Below, piece after piece: positions 8,888 to 17,156 of a stretch of DNA of 39,077 nucleotides. The position numbers and the translations under genes were made by a program. The notes under the pieces are model-generated. The model was given only the letters and a program-made list of their open reading frames with translations, did not search any database and was not told the DNA's origin. Origin of the DNA: Flavobacterium sp. A45 (GTDB lineage: Bacteria > Bacteroidota > Bacteroidia > Flavobacteriales > Flavobacteriaceae); the NCBI RefSeq assembly GCF_002001005.1, contig NZ_MUNX01000055.1, positions 1 through 39,077 of the forward strand. The letters are read 5' to 3'. Each line of letters starts with the position of its first letter. The first letter of the stretch is position 1.

Positions 8888-9316
8888 ATGAGCGAAAAAA
8901 TTTCAGATCCTTTCCCAGGCAAACCTTACCCAACAATTCAAACCACTAAGATTAATACCGAACCGTTTACTTTCTCAAGCCCAAAAACAGTTAAGTACCC
9001 AGTAGCTCCATTAATCTCAGCAAAATTCTACACTCCAAAAGGCGGCCCGTTAACGCTGAAAGTGAGAGCAACACTGTACATAAACTCTAAGAACCCAGAT
9101 GCACCACTAGTTGAAACCCCTAAAGAAAAAGGGAATATTTTGACAATTAATTATGATTATGACTTTTCTATGGAAACCCCAGAAACCTGTGATGTTTGGT
9201 ATGTAGAATTAGATTACACCTCTCCAACAGTGGAAAATATAACCAAAATCGAATCTTTCATGATAAACTTAGATCCTGAAACTTCTAGAGGCACTTCGAC
9301 AGACGTAACTCCTTAA
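8888..9316 (+). CDS. Uncharacterised 142-residue protein
   Basis: I do not recognise a family. The protein has no signal peptide or membrane segment and looks rich in beta strands (alternating hydrophobic/polar stretches such as LTLKVRATLYIN and CDVWYVELDY). It is proline- and threonine-rich at both ends and has a single cysteine. The ATG at 8888 follows an A-rich leader. It sits 44 bp before the TPR histidine kinase on the same strand, with no terminator between, so the two may be co-transcribed. A role as a ligand or target of that signalling pair is only a guess. Confidence 0.7.
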   Translation: MSEKISDPFPGKPYPTIQTTKINTEPFTFSSPKTVKYPVAPLISAKFYTPKGGPLTLKVRATLYINSKNPDAPLVETPKEKGNILTINYDYDFSMETPETCDVWYVELDYTSPTVENITKIESFMINLDPETSRGTSTDVTP

Positions 9317-9360
9317 ATATATTTTTAGAATAAATACTTTTAATATTCAGAATAATTTAA

Positions 9361-11097
9361 ATGACAGCAAAAATTAACTTGTTTTTTATATCAATTACAT
9401 TTTTTATTCCTTTATGTCTTTTTTCTCAAATAAAATCCGTTAATGACTTTATTGAAAAAGAATTACAAGAAAAAGTTGTTAAATATAAATCTGAAACAAA
9501 CTTCATTAAATCCCAATCTTTTTATTTAAAAAAAGATTGGGATTCTACACTAATATACTCAATGAAACAATTGAGTTTAAACAAAAACAAAGAAATAAAT
9601 GATTATTGTCATTTTTTTAGAGGATCCAGTTTTTTTAATAAAAAAATGCACCAAGCTTCTCAAAAAGAGTTAAACCAAATTACTTCTCAATTCAAATTTT
9701 ATCCCCAAACCGAGATTCTTATAGCGGGAACTTTTTTAGAATTAAGAGAATTTGAAAAAGCTGTAATTCATTATAAAAAAGCACTTAAAACTTCTCAAAT
9801 ATCGAAACAACCGTACAGTTTAGCTAAAACATACGAAGGTTTAGGAACAACCTATATTTTTTTAGAAAAATATGATCAAGCAGAAGAATATCTATTTAAA
9901 AATTTAAAAGTTAAAGAAAAAAATAAACTTGACTTATTCAATACATATAATAGTATCGCCAATTTATACTATATGCAATACAAAGATAAATTGGCCATTC
10001 CCTATTTCGAAAAAGTCTATGTACTATCAAAAAAAGTTGAAGATATTGATAAAAAAAAACTGGCTGCAAAAAACATGGCTGCTGTAGAAGAAAACAGAGG
10101 TAACTACAAACAAGCTTTAACCTATAGAAAAGAATTTGAAAAATGGAAAGATTCCCTCAACAATCAAAACAAAGTCTGGGCAGTTGCTGACTACGAGAAA
10201 AAATATGCTGTAGCTCAAAAACAAAAACAAATATCTGTACTTAAAGTTGAAAACAAACTAAAAGACACTCAACGTAATGGCTTGTTTTATTCAGTACTAG
10301 CTTTATTATCACTTTTAATAGGAGGTGTTTATGTTTACGCCCAAAAAGTGAAAAACGCCAAAATTATCCTTAATCAAAAAGAAAAACTGGACGAACTCAA
10401 TGCTACCAAGGATCAACTGTTCTCTATCGTGAGTCATGATTTACGTTCTTCGGTGAATGCCTTAAAAACTAGCAATGCCAAATTAACCACTTCGCTGGAA
10501 ACCAAAAACTACAGCGAGCTCGATCAGCTCCTGCACCAAAATAGTGCGATTGCAAACGGCGCCTACAGTTTGCTGGACAACTTACTCCATTGGGCCTTAC
10601 TACAAACCAAACAATTGTATTTTCATAAAGACTCCGTGCATTTATATTCCATAGTGCAACAAATAGAATACAACTACAAACCGTTACTACTTGATAAAGC
10701 CATAACTTTTGAGAATGCCGTTTCCAAAAATAGTTTTATCTTCGTAGACCTTGATTCGCTAAAAATTGTATTGCGTAACCTGCTTGACAACGCCATTAAA
10801 TTCTCCCGAGAGAATGGTGAAATCAACATTTATACAGTAGAAACGAATACAAAATTTTGCCAACTTGTAATTCAGGACAATGGTTTGGGAATAAACCAAA
10901 AAACCATAAACGAATTGCTAGAAGATAACGAGTTATTGGCCAAGAAAAGCAATTCGGAGATAATAGGAACTGGTCTAGGCATGCAATTGTGCAAACAAAT
11001 GATTAAGAAAAACGGAGGAACGCTGGCTATAGAAAGTGAACCTAATAAAGGAACCAAGATAATATTGACGTTCCCAAAAACAGAACAAAATGGATAA
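9361..11097 (+). CDS. TPR-containing sensor histidine kinase
   Basis: Membrane histidine kinase of 578 residues. An N-terminal hydrophobic signal covers residues 5-22. TPR-like repeats occupy about 45-265 in the periplasm (for example LAKTYEGLGTTYIFLEKYDQ). A coiled stretch precedes one transmembrane helix at about 306-326. The cytoplasmic part has a HisKA H-box with the phospho-accepting His359 (SIVSHDLRSS) and a HATPase with N box (NLLDNAIKFS), G1 (DNGLGI) and G2 (GTGLGMQLC). It overlaps the LytTR response regulator by 8 bp, so the two almost surely form a pair. The signal sensed by the TPR domain is unknown; in this family it is often protein-protein contact. Confidence 0.92.
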   Translation: MTAKINLFFISITFFIPLCLFSQIKSVNDFIEKELQEKVVKYKSETNFIKSQSFYLKKDWDSTLIYSMKQLSLNKNKEINDYCHFFRGSSFFNKKMHQASQKELNQITSQFKFYPQTEILIAGTFLELREFEKAVIHYKKALKTSQISKQPYSLAKTYEGLGTTYIFLEKYDQAEEYLFKNLKVKEKNKLDLFNTYNSIANLYYMQYKDKLAIPYFEKVYVLSKKVEDIDKKKLAAKNMAAVEENRGNYKQALTYRKEFEKWKDSLNNQNKVWAVADYEKKYAVAQKQKQISVLKVENKLKDTQRNGLFYSVLALLSLLIGGVYVYAQKVKNAKIILNQKEKLDELNATKDQLFSIVSHDLRSSVNALKTSNAKLTTSLETKNYSELDQLLHQNSAIANGAYSLLDNLLHWALLQTKQLYFHKDSVHLYSIVQQIEYNYKPLLLDKAITFENAVSKNSFIFVDLDSLKIVLRNLLDNAIKFSRENGEINIYTVETNTKFCQLVIQDNGLGINQKTINELLEDNELLAKKSNSEIIGTGLGMQLCKQMIKKNGGTLAIESEPNKGTKIILTFPKTEQNG

Positions 11098-11836
11098 CAT
11101 CAATGTACTTATTATAGAAGACACGCCTGAGCAAAGTGATGCACTCAGCAAAGTCTTACTAGCCAATAAATACAACATTGTAGGTGTAGCCAGAAATTAT
11201 ATTGATGCACTGACTTTATTCTATCAAAATACAGTCGATATTATTGTTATTGATGTCTTTCTCGATGGTAAACCAGACGGAATCACTTTTGCAGAGACCA
11301 TCAACATTGTGCCTAATGCGTCTAAACCTTTTGTATTTTTAACCAGTTCACAAGACCGCCAAATTTTTGAGAGAGCCAAATTGACCAAGCCTTTCAGTTT
11401 TCTAATGAAGCCTTTCAATGAATTAGAAATTCTCTACGCACTGGAAATGGCTGTAGAAAAATTCTACGAACAAACCAATGTATTCCTGAGTGAAGATCAG
11501 GATACCGTAATCAGCAACGATTATCTGTTCATTAAAAAGAAAAACGCTTTGAAAAAAGTGTCGTTGCAAGACATTCTTTATATCGAAGTGGAGGAGCGCT
11601 ATTGCAATATTATCACCGAGAAAGAAAAATTTGTTATCATGATTTCGCTTACCAAAATCAGTGCACTTCTCGACAAGGGCAAATTCGTCAAAACACACAG
11701 GAACTATATCGTCAACACCGATAAAATTGAAGAAATCATTCTGGCTGATAACCTTGTCATCCTCAAAGGAAATCACAAAATAACACTAAGCGATACTTAT
11801 AAAGATTTCATTAAGAAAATGAATATCATTTCTTAA
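11090..11836 (+). CDS. LytTR-family response regulator
   Basis: Response regulator of 248 residues. The receiver domain covers about 1-120 with acidic residues E10 and D11, phospho-acceptor D55 (IIVIDVFLDG) and the conserved lysine in FLMKPFNE. A LytTR DNA-binding domain covers about 140-245 (LYIEVEERYCNIITEKEKF, KTHRNYIVN). It is translationally coupled to the upstream kinase through an 8-bp overlap. Target promoters are not evident; the neighbouring 142-residue gene is one candidate. Confidence 0.92.
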   Translation: MDNINVLIIEDTPEQSDALSKVLLANKYNIVGVARNYIDALTLFYQNTVDIIVIDVFLDGKPDGITFAETINIVPNASKPFVFLTSSQDRQIFERAKLTKPFSFLMKPFNELEILYALEMAVEKFYEQTNVFLSEDQDTVISNDYLFIKKKNALKKVSLQDILYIEVEERYCNIITEKEKFVIMISLTKISALLDKGKFVKTHRNYIVNTDKIEEIILADNLVILKGNHKITLSDTYKDFIKKMNIIS

Positions 11837-11929
11837 TAGTTCATTTTATTCTCCAAACATTTTCTTTTGAATGTTTTTCTTTTCCTAACAACCAAATATT
11901 AGGCGTTTTCCCAAAAATTCAATATGCTA

Positions 11930-11999
11930 GCTCTTTAGCCCTGATGGAAGCGGCATCCCACGCATTTTCTGCGTGGAATATAGCGGACAGCAGGAACTA
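11930..11999 (+). repeat. Dispersed flavobacterial repeat, possible structured RNA
   Basis: The block starts CTCTTTAGCCCTGATGGAAG and ends ATATAGCGGACAGCAGGAAC. Between the flanks is a variable hairpin, CCACGC (11958-11963) with GCGTGG (11971-11976). I recall constant-flank/variable-hairpin blocks like this from many Flavobacterium intergenic regions, and the Rfam motif Flavo-1 describes a multi-copy RNA from the same group. Whether this copy belongs to Flavo-1 is not established here. It lies in a 379-bp gap that otherwise shows no gene. Confidence 0.5.
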
Positions 12000-12215
12000 T
12001 ACCTACCTGACAACACCAATTCTTTCGCTACTTAAAACATTTACATTCAAACTATTCCAATAATTTATATTATTCTGAATTATTTCCTGAATATGGATTC
12101 CTATATTCAACCTACCTTTTCATGACAATAAAAACCCGACTCATGACATTTCTGCAAAAAAACACAGTTTTGCACTTTACCTTTACTTCACTAAAAAATC
12201 CAAAAGACAAAGACC

Positions 12216-12455
12216 ATGAGACTAGAACTTAACAACCAAACTAATATGCAATTCAAAACTATTTTCAACAAAATCAATCCATGGATTGGACTTATAGCGT
12301 CATTATGCCTTATTGTTCCGAGTTTGTATGACATCCTAGATGAACCTTTTTTGCTCACCTCTGATCACTTGATATTAGCTGCAGGCGTGTTTTTTATGAT
12401 TTTATTCTTAAAACAAATATTCGACCGAATCATCAATTTAGAAGGAATGGAATAA
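12216..12455 (+). CDS. Small two-helix membrane protein
   Basis: A 79-residue protein with two predicted membrane helices, about 23-40 (WIGLIASLCLIVPSLYDI) and 51-66 (LILAAGVFFMILFLK). The ATG at 12216 is used; an internal ATG at 12246 would give 69 residues with both helices kept. No family recognised. It stands alone between the LytTR regulator and rpoD, followed by a terminator. Confidence 0.65.
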   Translation: MRLELNNQTNMQFKTIFNKINPWIGLIASLCLIVPSLYDILDEPFLLTSDHLILAAGVFFMILFLKQIFDRIINLEGME

Positions 12456-12544
12456 AACCAATTAAAATAAAAAATAGTCTATGCCATTTAGCACTATTTC
12501 TTGTATTAACTAAACCACCAATTAACAATTAAATTAGTTAGAAG

Positions 12545-12582
12545 TACCTGTTTCATTAATTTGAGACAGGTATTTTTATTTT
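12545..12582 (+). terminator. Rho-independent terminator before rpoD
   Basis: TACCTGTTTC (12545-12554) pairs with GAGACAGGTA (12563-12572), 10 bp with one G-U pair, followed by a T-rich run. It ends transcripts from the small membrane protein gene. Confidence 0.8.
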
Positions 12583-12657
12583 AATTTTAAAAAAAAACCA
12601 ATTATTGTAACTTTTTTGAAACCCCATACGTATAATCACTTGTACACTTAAAAAATT

Positions 12658-12664
12658 GAGGAGA
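12658..12664 (+). promoter_or_regulatory. Unusually strong Shine-Dalgarno of rpoD
   Basis: GAGGAGA lies 7 nt before the rpoD ATG. Most genes in this window show no such sequence, as expected for Bacteroidota, where the anti-SD is largely unused. A strong SD here may therefore have a regulatory meaning. Confidence 0.6.
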
Positions 12665-12671
12665 CAAAAAC

Positions 12672-13535
12672 ATGAGACAACTTAAAATCACCAAGCAGGT
12701 TACCAATCGTGAAACCGCTTCATTAGACAAATATTTACAAGAAATTGGAAAAGTTGACCTTATTACCGCTGACGAAGAAGTAGAATTAGCTCAAAGAATT
12801 AAAGCCGGGGATCAAAGAGCCCTAGAGAAATTAACAAAAGCCAATTTACGTTTCGTAGTTTCGGTAGCCAAACAATACCAAAACCAAGGTCTTACACTTC
12901 CCGATTTGATTAATGAAGGAAATCTTGGATTGATAAAAGCAGCACAGCGTTTTGATGAAACTCGTGGATTTAAATTCATTTCATACGCCGTATGGTGGAT
13001 TCGTCAATCGATACTTCAAGCTTTAGCCGAACAATCTCGTATCGTTCGTTTACCTTTAAACAAAATTGGTTCTATCAATAAAATCAACAAAATGTATGCC
13101 TTATTGGAGCAATCTAATGAGCGTCCACCATCTGCTGAAGAAATTGCAAAAGAACTGGATATGACTGTAAATGACGTAAAAGAGTCTATGAAAAACTCTG
13201 GTCGTCACTTATCAATGGATGCTCCTCTTGTAGAAGGAGAAGATTCAAACCTTTACGACGTATTGCGTTCTGGTGAATCTCCAAATCCTGACAGAGAATT
13301 AATCCACGAATCTTTGCGTACCGAAATCGAGCGTTCACTTGAAACATTGACTCCAAGAGAGGCAGATGTAGTGCGTTTGTACTTTGGTCTTGGTGACCAA
13401 CACCCAATGACATTGGAAGAAATTGGTGAAACTTTTGACCTGACTCGCGAACGTGTTCGTCAAATCAAGGAAAAAGCAATCCGTAGATTGAAACATACTT
13501 CAAGAAGTAAAATTTTGAAAACGTATTTAGGTTAA
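12672..13535 (+). CDS. rpoD: Primary (housekeeping) RNA polymerase sigma factor
   Basis: Sigma-70 group 1 factor of 287 residues, the short form typical of Bacteroidota, without region 1.1. Region 1.2 is at the start ([20 protein letters not shown]). Region 2 contains [34 protein letters not shown] and WWIRQSI, region 3 is in the middle, and region 4.2 has the helix-turn-helix [20 protein letters not shown]. It directs RNA polymerase to promoters of the TTTG / TAnnTTTG type used in this phylum. The gene is monocistronic, flanked by a terminator upstream and two hairpins downstream. Confidence 0.96.
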   Translation: MRQLKITKQVTNRETASLDKYLQEIGKVDLITADEEVELAQRIKAGDQRALEKLTKANLRFVVSVAKQYQNQGLTLPDLINEGNLGLIKAAQRFDETRGFKFISYAVWWIRQSILQALAEQSRIVRLPLNKIGSINKINKMYALLEQSNERPPSAEEIAKELDMTVNDVKESMKNSGRHLSMDAPLVEGEDSNLYDVLRSGESPNPDRELIHESLRTEIERSLETLTPREADVVRLYFGLGDQHPMTLEEIGETFDLTRERVRQIKEKAIRRLKHTSRSKILKTYLG

Positions 13536-13604
13536 TATAAAAATATCCCCAAATTAAAATTTTGAAAATACTTTAATTTTTAAATATTTTAATACAACGT
13601 GAAC

Positions 13605-13631
13605 AACAGTCTGATTAACTGTTCGTTTTTT
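13605..13631 (+). terminator. First hairpin after rpoD
   Basis: AACAGT (13605-13610) pairs with ACTGTT (13618-13623) around the loop CTGATTA, followed by CGTTTTTTG. The stem is short but the T tract fits a terminator. Confidence 0.55.
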
Positions 13632-13643
13632 GATTGATGATTG

Positions 13644-13677
13644 AAACTCCGGCTGATTACCGGAGTTTTATTTTTTT
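13644..13677 (+). terminator. Main rho-independent terminator after rpoD
   Basis: AAACTCCGG (13644-13652) and CCGGAGTTT (13660-13668) form a perfect 9-bp stem with loop CTGATTA, followed by a long T tract to 13677. The loop is identical to that of the preceding hairpin. Confidence 0.88.
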
Positions 13678-13732
13678 AAACCATTAAGACTTGCATCAGT
13701 CTCATTTCTTATATCTCCCAGAAACCAAAAAA

Positions 13733-13782
13733 ATCGTTAATCTTTGCGAATTTGAAAAAATCTTTGCGCCTTTGCGTTAAAA
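13733..13782. repeat. CTTTGCG-type dispersed repeat
   Basis: CTTTGCG occurs at 13742, 13762 and 13770 in a 35-bp span ending GCGTTAAAAA. A further CTTTGCG occurs in the 8283-8887 gap. This resembles a low-complexity dispersed repeat of flavobacterial intergenic DNA. Confidence 0.5.
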
Positions 13783-13816
13783 AAAACTAATTTTGCAAAA
13801 AACTACAAATTTGTTA

Positions 13817-13836
13817 AGACGCACAGCAGTATGTCT
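13817..13836. repeat. Degenerate palindrome in the rpe leader
   Basis: AGACGCAC (13817-13824) and GTATGTCT (13829-13836) pair with one mismatch and one G-U. With the adjoining CTACGC it resembles the GTAGAGACGCAC-type palindromic repeat that I recall from several bacterial phyla. It ends 20 bp before the rpe ATG. Confidence 0.45.
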
Positions 13837-13856
13837 CTACGCAACAAAAAACAATA

Positions 13857-14522
13857 ATGAGTAAAAACACACTAATTGCCCCTTCAGTTCTAGCTGCCGA
13901 TTTCGCCAATTTACAACGTGATATCGAAATGATCAACAACAGTCAAGCCGACTGGTTTCACATTGACATCATGGATGGCGTTTTTGTTCCAAATATTTCT
14001 TTTGGAATGCCAGTTCTTGAAGCCATTACAAGACATACAAAAAAAACAGTTGACGTACATTTGATGATTGTCAACCCAGATCAATACATTAAAACATTTA
14101 AAGATTTAGGTGCCGATATTTTAACCGTACATTACGAAGCCTGTACTCATTTACACAGAACACTTCAAGCTATCAAAGCGCAAGGAATGAAGGCTGGAGT
14201 TGCCCTTAACCCGCATACCAATGTTGATTTGTTGGAAGATGTAATCAATGATATTGATATGGTTTGTATCATGAGTGTAAATCCCGGTTTTGGAGGACAA
14301 TCGTTTATAGAGAACACTTATGTAAAAGTGAAAAAACTAAAAGATCTGATTACTCGAAAAGGAGCTTCAACACTTATAGAAATTGACGGTGGTGTTACCA
14401 ATAAAAATGCTGTACAATTAGTTGAAGCTGGTGCCGATGTACTTGTGGCAGGAAGTTTTGTTTTTAGAGCAGAAGACCCGATTCAAACTGTAGCCGATTT
14501 AAAAAACTTATTATCCGTTTAA
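13857..14522 (+). CDS. rpe: Ribulose-phosphate 3-epimerase
   Basis: Interconverts D-ribulose 5-phosphate and D-xylulose 5-phosphate in the pentose phosphate pathway, in the cytoplasm. The 221 residues match the usual family length. A TIM barrel is indicated by APSVLAADFANL at the start, the metal-binding DIMDGVFVPNISFG, the HLMI strand, the phosphate-loop motif MSVNPGFGGQSF and EIDGGV near the end. It is alone on its transcript: rpoD terminators lie upstream and a shared bidirectional terminator 10 bp downstream. Confidence 0.96.
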   Translation: MSKNTLIAPSVLAADFANLQRDIEMINNSQADWFHIDIMDGVFVPNISFGMPVLEAITRHTKKTVDVHLMIVNPDQYIKTFKDLGADILTVHYEACTHLHRTLQAIKAQGMKAGVALNPHTNVDLLEDVINDIDMVCIMSVNPGFGGQSFIENTYVKVKKLKDLITRKGASTLIEIDGGVTNKNAVQLVEAGADVLVAGSFVFRAEDPIQTVADLKNLLSV

Positions 14523-14531
14523 AAAAAAACA

Positions 14532-14575
14532 AAAGTCCCAATAAGCAAAACAAACTTCATTGGGACTTTCTTCTT
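14532..14575. terminator. Bidirectional terminator between rpe and the CBS gene
   Basis: AAAGTCCCAAT (14532-14542) pairs perfectly with ATTGGGACTTT (14559-14569). There are T-rich runs on the plus side and an A tract (T tract on the minus strand) on the other. It serves the convergent genes rpe and the CBS protein. Confidence 0.88.
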
Positions 14576-14585
14576 TAGTAAACAC

Positions 14586-15008
14586 TTATTTATACTGATC
14601 AATTAAATACTTTATCAAATCGGTGGTGGTTACTATTCCAACCAACAAATGGTCTTCACAAACTGGCAAGGCATGAAATTCTTTTTTTGCTAATATCTCA
14701 GCAGCTTCCTTAATAGTGGTATCTGGCGAAATTGTCACCAGCTTTTTAGCCATTACCTGCTCTACCGTAAACATATTGTAAACGGTCGTATCTACAATCT
14801 CTTCATCATCATCAACTGCATCTGCAAAAGAGATTCTTAATAAATCTGTGTAACTCAGCATTCCAATTATAGTCGCTCCGTTAACTACTGGAATATGCCT
14901 GATTTTATAATGCTTGAAAAGAGATTCAGCCTTTGTTAAATCATCCTTGATCGTTAGTTTTACCAGATCTTTGGTCATAATAGTTGACACTGGAACATGC
15001 TGTCTCAT
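14586..15008 (-). CDS. Two-CBS-domain protein
   Basis: A 140-residue cytoplasmic protein made almost entirely of two CBS motifs, about 8-60 (TIMTKDLVKLTIKDDLTKAE, IRHIPVVN) and 80-138 (MAKKLVTISPDTTIKEAAEI, FHALPVCEDHLLVGIVTTTD). Stand-alone CBS pairs bind adenine nucleotides and often sense energy state or regulate partner proteins. No partner is evident next to it. It is convergent with rpe and separated from the arsenic genes by a 409-bp gap. Confidence 0.9.
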   Translation of the reverse strand: MRQHVPVSTIMTKDLVKLTIKDDLTKAESLFKHYKIRHIPVVNGATIIGMLSYTDLLRISFADAVDDDEEIVDTTVYNMFTVEQVMAKKLVTISPDTTIKEAAEILAKKEFHALPVCEDHLLVGIVTTTDLIKYLIDQYK

Positions 15009-15279
15009 AACATTTTCTCTTTAAAATTATATTCAAATTTATACATGAAAATTTATTCAAAATATGATGTTTATCAGTTCTTAATTAAAACTATTTTAGG
15101 ACATTATGATTATACATTCCAACTTTATCTCATAAATCTGAAGAATATTTATAACCCGTTAAAGTCTTTTCGATATAAAATACAGATTACTGTATGAAGT
15201 TCAAATAGATTAAGGGAATAGCCCAGCTTAAAATGCAATCATGAATTGCATATCCAACAACAGATTAGAACCAATAAAA
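15009..15279. other. Gap upstream of the CBS gene, no gene seen
   Basis: AT-rich DNA with a possible 66-codon plus-strand reading frame (14997-15197) that shows no family features and overlaps the CBS start, so it is not called. A 7-bp inverted repeat (ATGCAAT/ATTGCAT) lies near 15233-15251. The promoter of the CBS gene should lie here, but I do not see a clear TTTG / TAnnTTTG pair. Confidence 0.5.
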
Positions 15280-15314
15280 ATGGGTCAAAGAAGAATATTT
15301 CTTCTTTGACCCAT
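15280..15314 (-). terminator. Strong hairpin ending the arsenic operon
   Basis: ATGGGTCAAAGAAGAA (15280-15295) is perfectly complementary to 15299-15314, a 16-bp stem with a 3-nt loop. Read on the minus strand it is followed by TTTTTATTGG, so it can stop leftward transcripts from acr3, whose stop is about 100 bp upstream. The stem is longer than any other terminator stem in the window. Confidence 0.75.
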
Positions 15315-15322
15315 CAAGTCAA

Positions 15323-15348
15323 ACCACCTTGGCACAGTATTCGAACCT
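15323..15348 (-). other. Possible remnant of a tRNA 3' end
   Basis: ACCAC, GGCA and TTCGAACCT occur in this order with small insertions, as they do at the 3' end of tRNA-Arg (21959 onward) and on the same strand. TTCGAA is part of the general T-loop consensus, so the match may come from another tRNA or be chance. The rest of a tRNA is not present. Confidence 0.25.
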
Positions 15349-15417
15349 TTTATTAGAAGCTTTGAAGCTCTTACCTCACTGTTTTAAAATGTATCTCATG
15401 ATAAACGGTTAAGACAG

Positions 15418-16494
15418 TTATTCAGTAATTAGTTCAGTATAATATTTCTTTCTGAACCAAAAGGCAACATTGACTAATGCAATAAGTGCAGGCACTTCGA
15501 CTAATGGGCCGATTACACCAGCAAAGGCCTGTCCACTATTGATTCCAAAAACACCGATAGCAACTGCAATAGCCAATTCGAAATTGTTTCCAGTGGCTGT
15601 AAAAGCAATGGCGGTAGATTTTGAATAATCAGCACCAAAATATTTCCCAATGAAGAAACTAATGACGAACATTATTACAAAATAGATAACTAATGGAATA
15701 GCTATTCGCACTACATCCATTGGTATTTGTATAATCAATTCTCCTTTCAGGCTGAACATTAAAATGATGGTAAACAACAATGACATTAATGTTATTGGCG
15801 AAATAAAAGGAACATATTTGCTCTCAAACCATTCGGTTCCTTTAATAGCAATTAAAGCGTAACGGCTTATGATTCCAAGTGCAAAAGGGATTCCCAAATA
15901 GATACCCACACTTTCGGCAATTTGTCCAATGCTGATGTTCACTTCAAAACCTGTATATCCAAAATAGGGCGGTAAAATTGTGATAAAAACGTAAGCATAA
16001 ACGCTATACAATAACACTTGAAAAATACTATTCAGAGCAATTAAACCTGCAGCATATTCTCGGTTTCCATCGGCTAAATCATTCCAAACAACAACCATGG
16101 CGATACAACGTGCCAACCCGATTAGTATTACACCAATCATATATTCCGGATAACCGCTAAGGAATAATAATGCCAAAGCAAACATTAATATAGGGCCAAC
16201 AATCCAATTTAAAAATAATGAGGCACCCAACACTTTTGTGTTTTTGAACACTTCGCCCATTTGTTCGTATTTTACTTTGGCCAATGGAGGATACATCATC
16301 AGGATTAATCCGATGGCTAAAGGAATATTAGTTGTACCACTTGAAAAGGAGTTGATAAAACCGCTACTTGATGGAATGAAATAGCCAACTGAAACTCCGA
16401 TTACCATTGCCAAGAATATCCAAAGGGTTAAAAATCGATCCAAAAAACCTAATTTTTTACGTTCTACTACTGGTGCACAATTATTTGCTGACAT
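15418..16494 (-). CDS. acr3: ACR3-type arsenite efflux permease
   Basis: Inner-membrane carrier of 358 residues that extrudes arsenite (and perhaps antimonite) using the proton motive force. About ten hydrophobic helices are visible. The ACR3 signature [15 protein letters not shown] holds the conserved cysteine needed for transport, and [15 protein letters not shown] near the end is also typical. It is the last gene of arsR1-DUF6428-arsC-acr3, 2 bp after arsC, and should be induced by arsenite through ArsR1. Confidence 0.95.
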   Translation of the reverse strand: MSANNCAPVVERKKLGFLDRFLTLWIFLAMVIGVSVGYFIPSSSGFINSFSSGTTNIPLAIGLILMMYPPLAKVKYEQMGEVFKNTKVLGASLFLNWIVGPILMFALALLFLSGYPEYMIGVILIGLARCIAMVVVWNDLADGNREYAAGLIALNSIFQVLLYSVYAYVFITILPPYFGYTGFEVNISIGQIAESVGIYLGIPFALGIISRYALIAIKGTEWFESKYVPFISPITLMSLLFTIILMFSLKGELIIQIPMDVVRIAIPLVIYFVIMFVISFFIGKYFGADYSKSTAIAFTATGNNFELAIAVAIGVFGINSGQAFAGVIGPLVEVPALIALVNVAFWFRKKYYTELITE

Positions 16495-16496
16495 AC

Positions 16497-17129
16497 TTAT
16501 TGTTTAATTTGTGAAAAAACGTAAAACATTTCGGTTGCTATCTGCAAACTTCTCTCTTCATATTTTTCTGCTTGCTCCGGTGTGTTGTCAAATGCTTTAG
16601 GATCTTCAAAAGTGATTGGAATGCGCTTTTCGGCTCCGGCAATAAAAGGACATCCGCCATCGGCTTGTGAACAGGTCATAATGGCAACAAATTCATCCTG
16701 CGGATTAAAACTGTCATCATACGTTTTAGAAAAACCAATTATTGGATGTTCGTCACTGGCGTATTTTATAGTGTAGATCGGATTATTTCCTTCTGCAATA
16801 GTTTTTATTTCAAAACCTTGTTTAGTAAGTGTTTTAGACACCATAGGAAACATTGCTGTCGCTTCTGTACCGCCAGAATAGCAAAATACATTTTTTATAT
16901 CATAATAGGCAGCAGCTGTTTGTGCCCAGACTTGAGACAAATGGCTTCTTCTCGAATTGTGAGTACAAATTAAGTTTAGTCTTATTTCTTGCTGATTACT
17001 TGCTTTACCTTGTATGTAATCTACAAGTGGCTGCAAAATAATTTTACGTTCTGCAGTAATGCTTTCGAAATTAAAAGTATTGATTACGGTTGCAATCTCT
17101 GGAAAAACGTTGGTTTTGGTTAAAGTCAT
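16497..17129 (-). CDS. arsC: Arsenate reductase, low-molecular-weight phosphatase type
   Basis: Reduces arsenate to arsenite for export by the adjacent permease. The 210-residue protein has the phosphatase P-loop CX5R as CTHNSRRS (Cys55, Arg61). Further cysteines in [12 protein letters not shown] may act as the redox relay that regenerates the enzyme, as in thioredoxin-coupled ArsC. It is longer than the ~130-residue thioredoxin-coupled ArsC, with about 50 extra N-terminal residues before the P-loop; this longer form is common in Bacteroidota ars operons. It lies 27 bp after the DUF6428 gene. Confidence 0.88.
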   Translation of the reverse strand: MTLTKTNVFPEIATVINTFNFESITAERKIILQPLVDYIQGKASNQQEIRLNLICTHNSRRSHLSQVWAQTAAAYYDIKNVFCYSGGTEATAMFPMVSKTLTKQGFEIKTIAEGNNPIYTIKYASDEHPIIGFSKTYDDSFNPQDEFVAIMTCSQADGGCPFIAGAEKRIPITFEDPKAFDNTPEQAEKYEERSLQIATEMFYVFSQIKQ

Positions 17130-17156
17130 TATTATATCAATTTTTATAGTTTAACA

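Noticed and set aside
11423..11776. A 117-codon frame antisense to the LytTR regulator
   Set aside because: Shadow of a well-supported gene; no independent evidence.
12601..12660. A promoter for rpoD with TTTG at 12615
   Set aside because: No TAnnTTTG partner at 17-21 bp; the nearest candidates have wrong spacing or several mismatches.
14997..15197. A 66-codon plus-strand frame starting inside the CBS gene
   Set aside because: No family features, no ribosome binding site, composition like intergenic DNA; left as part of the gap.
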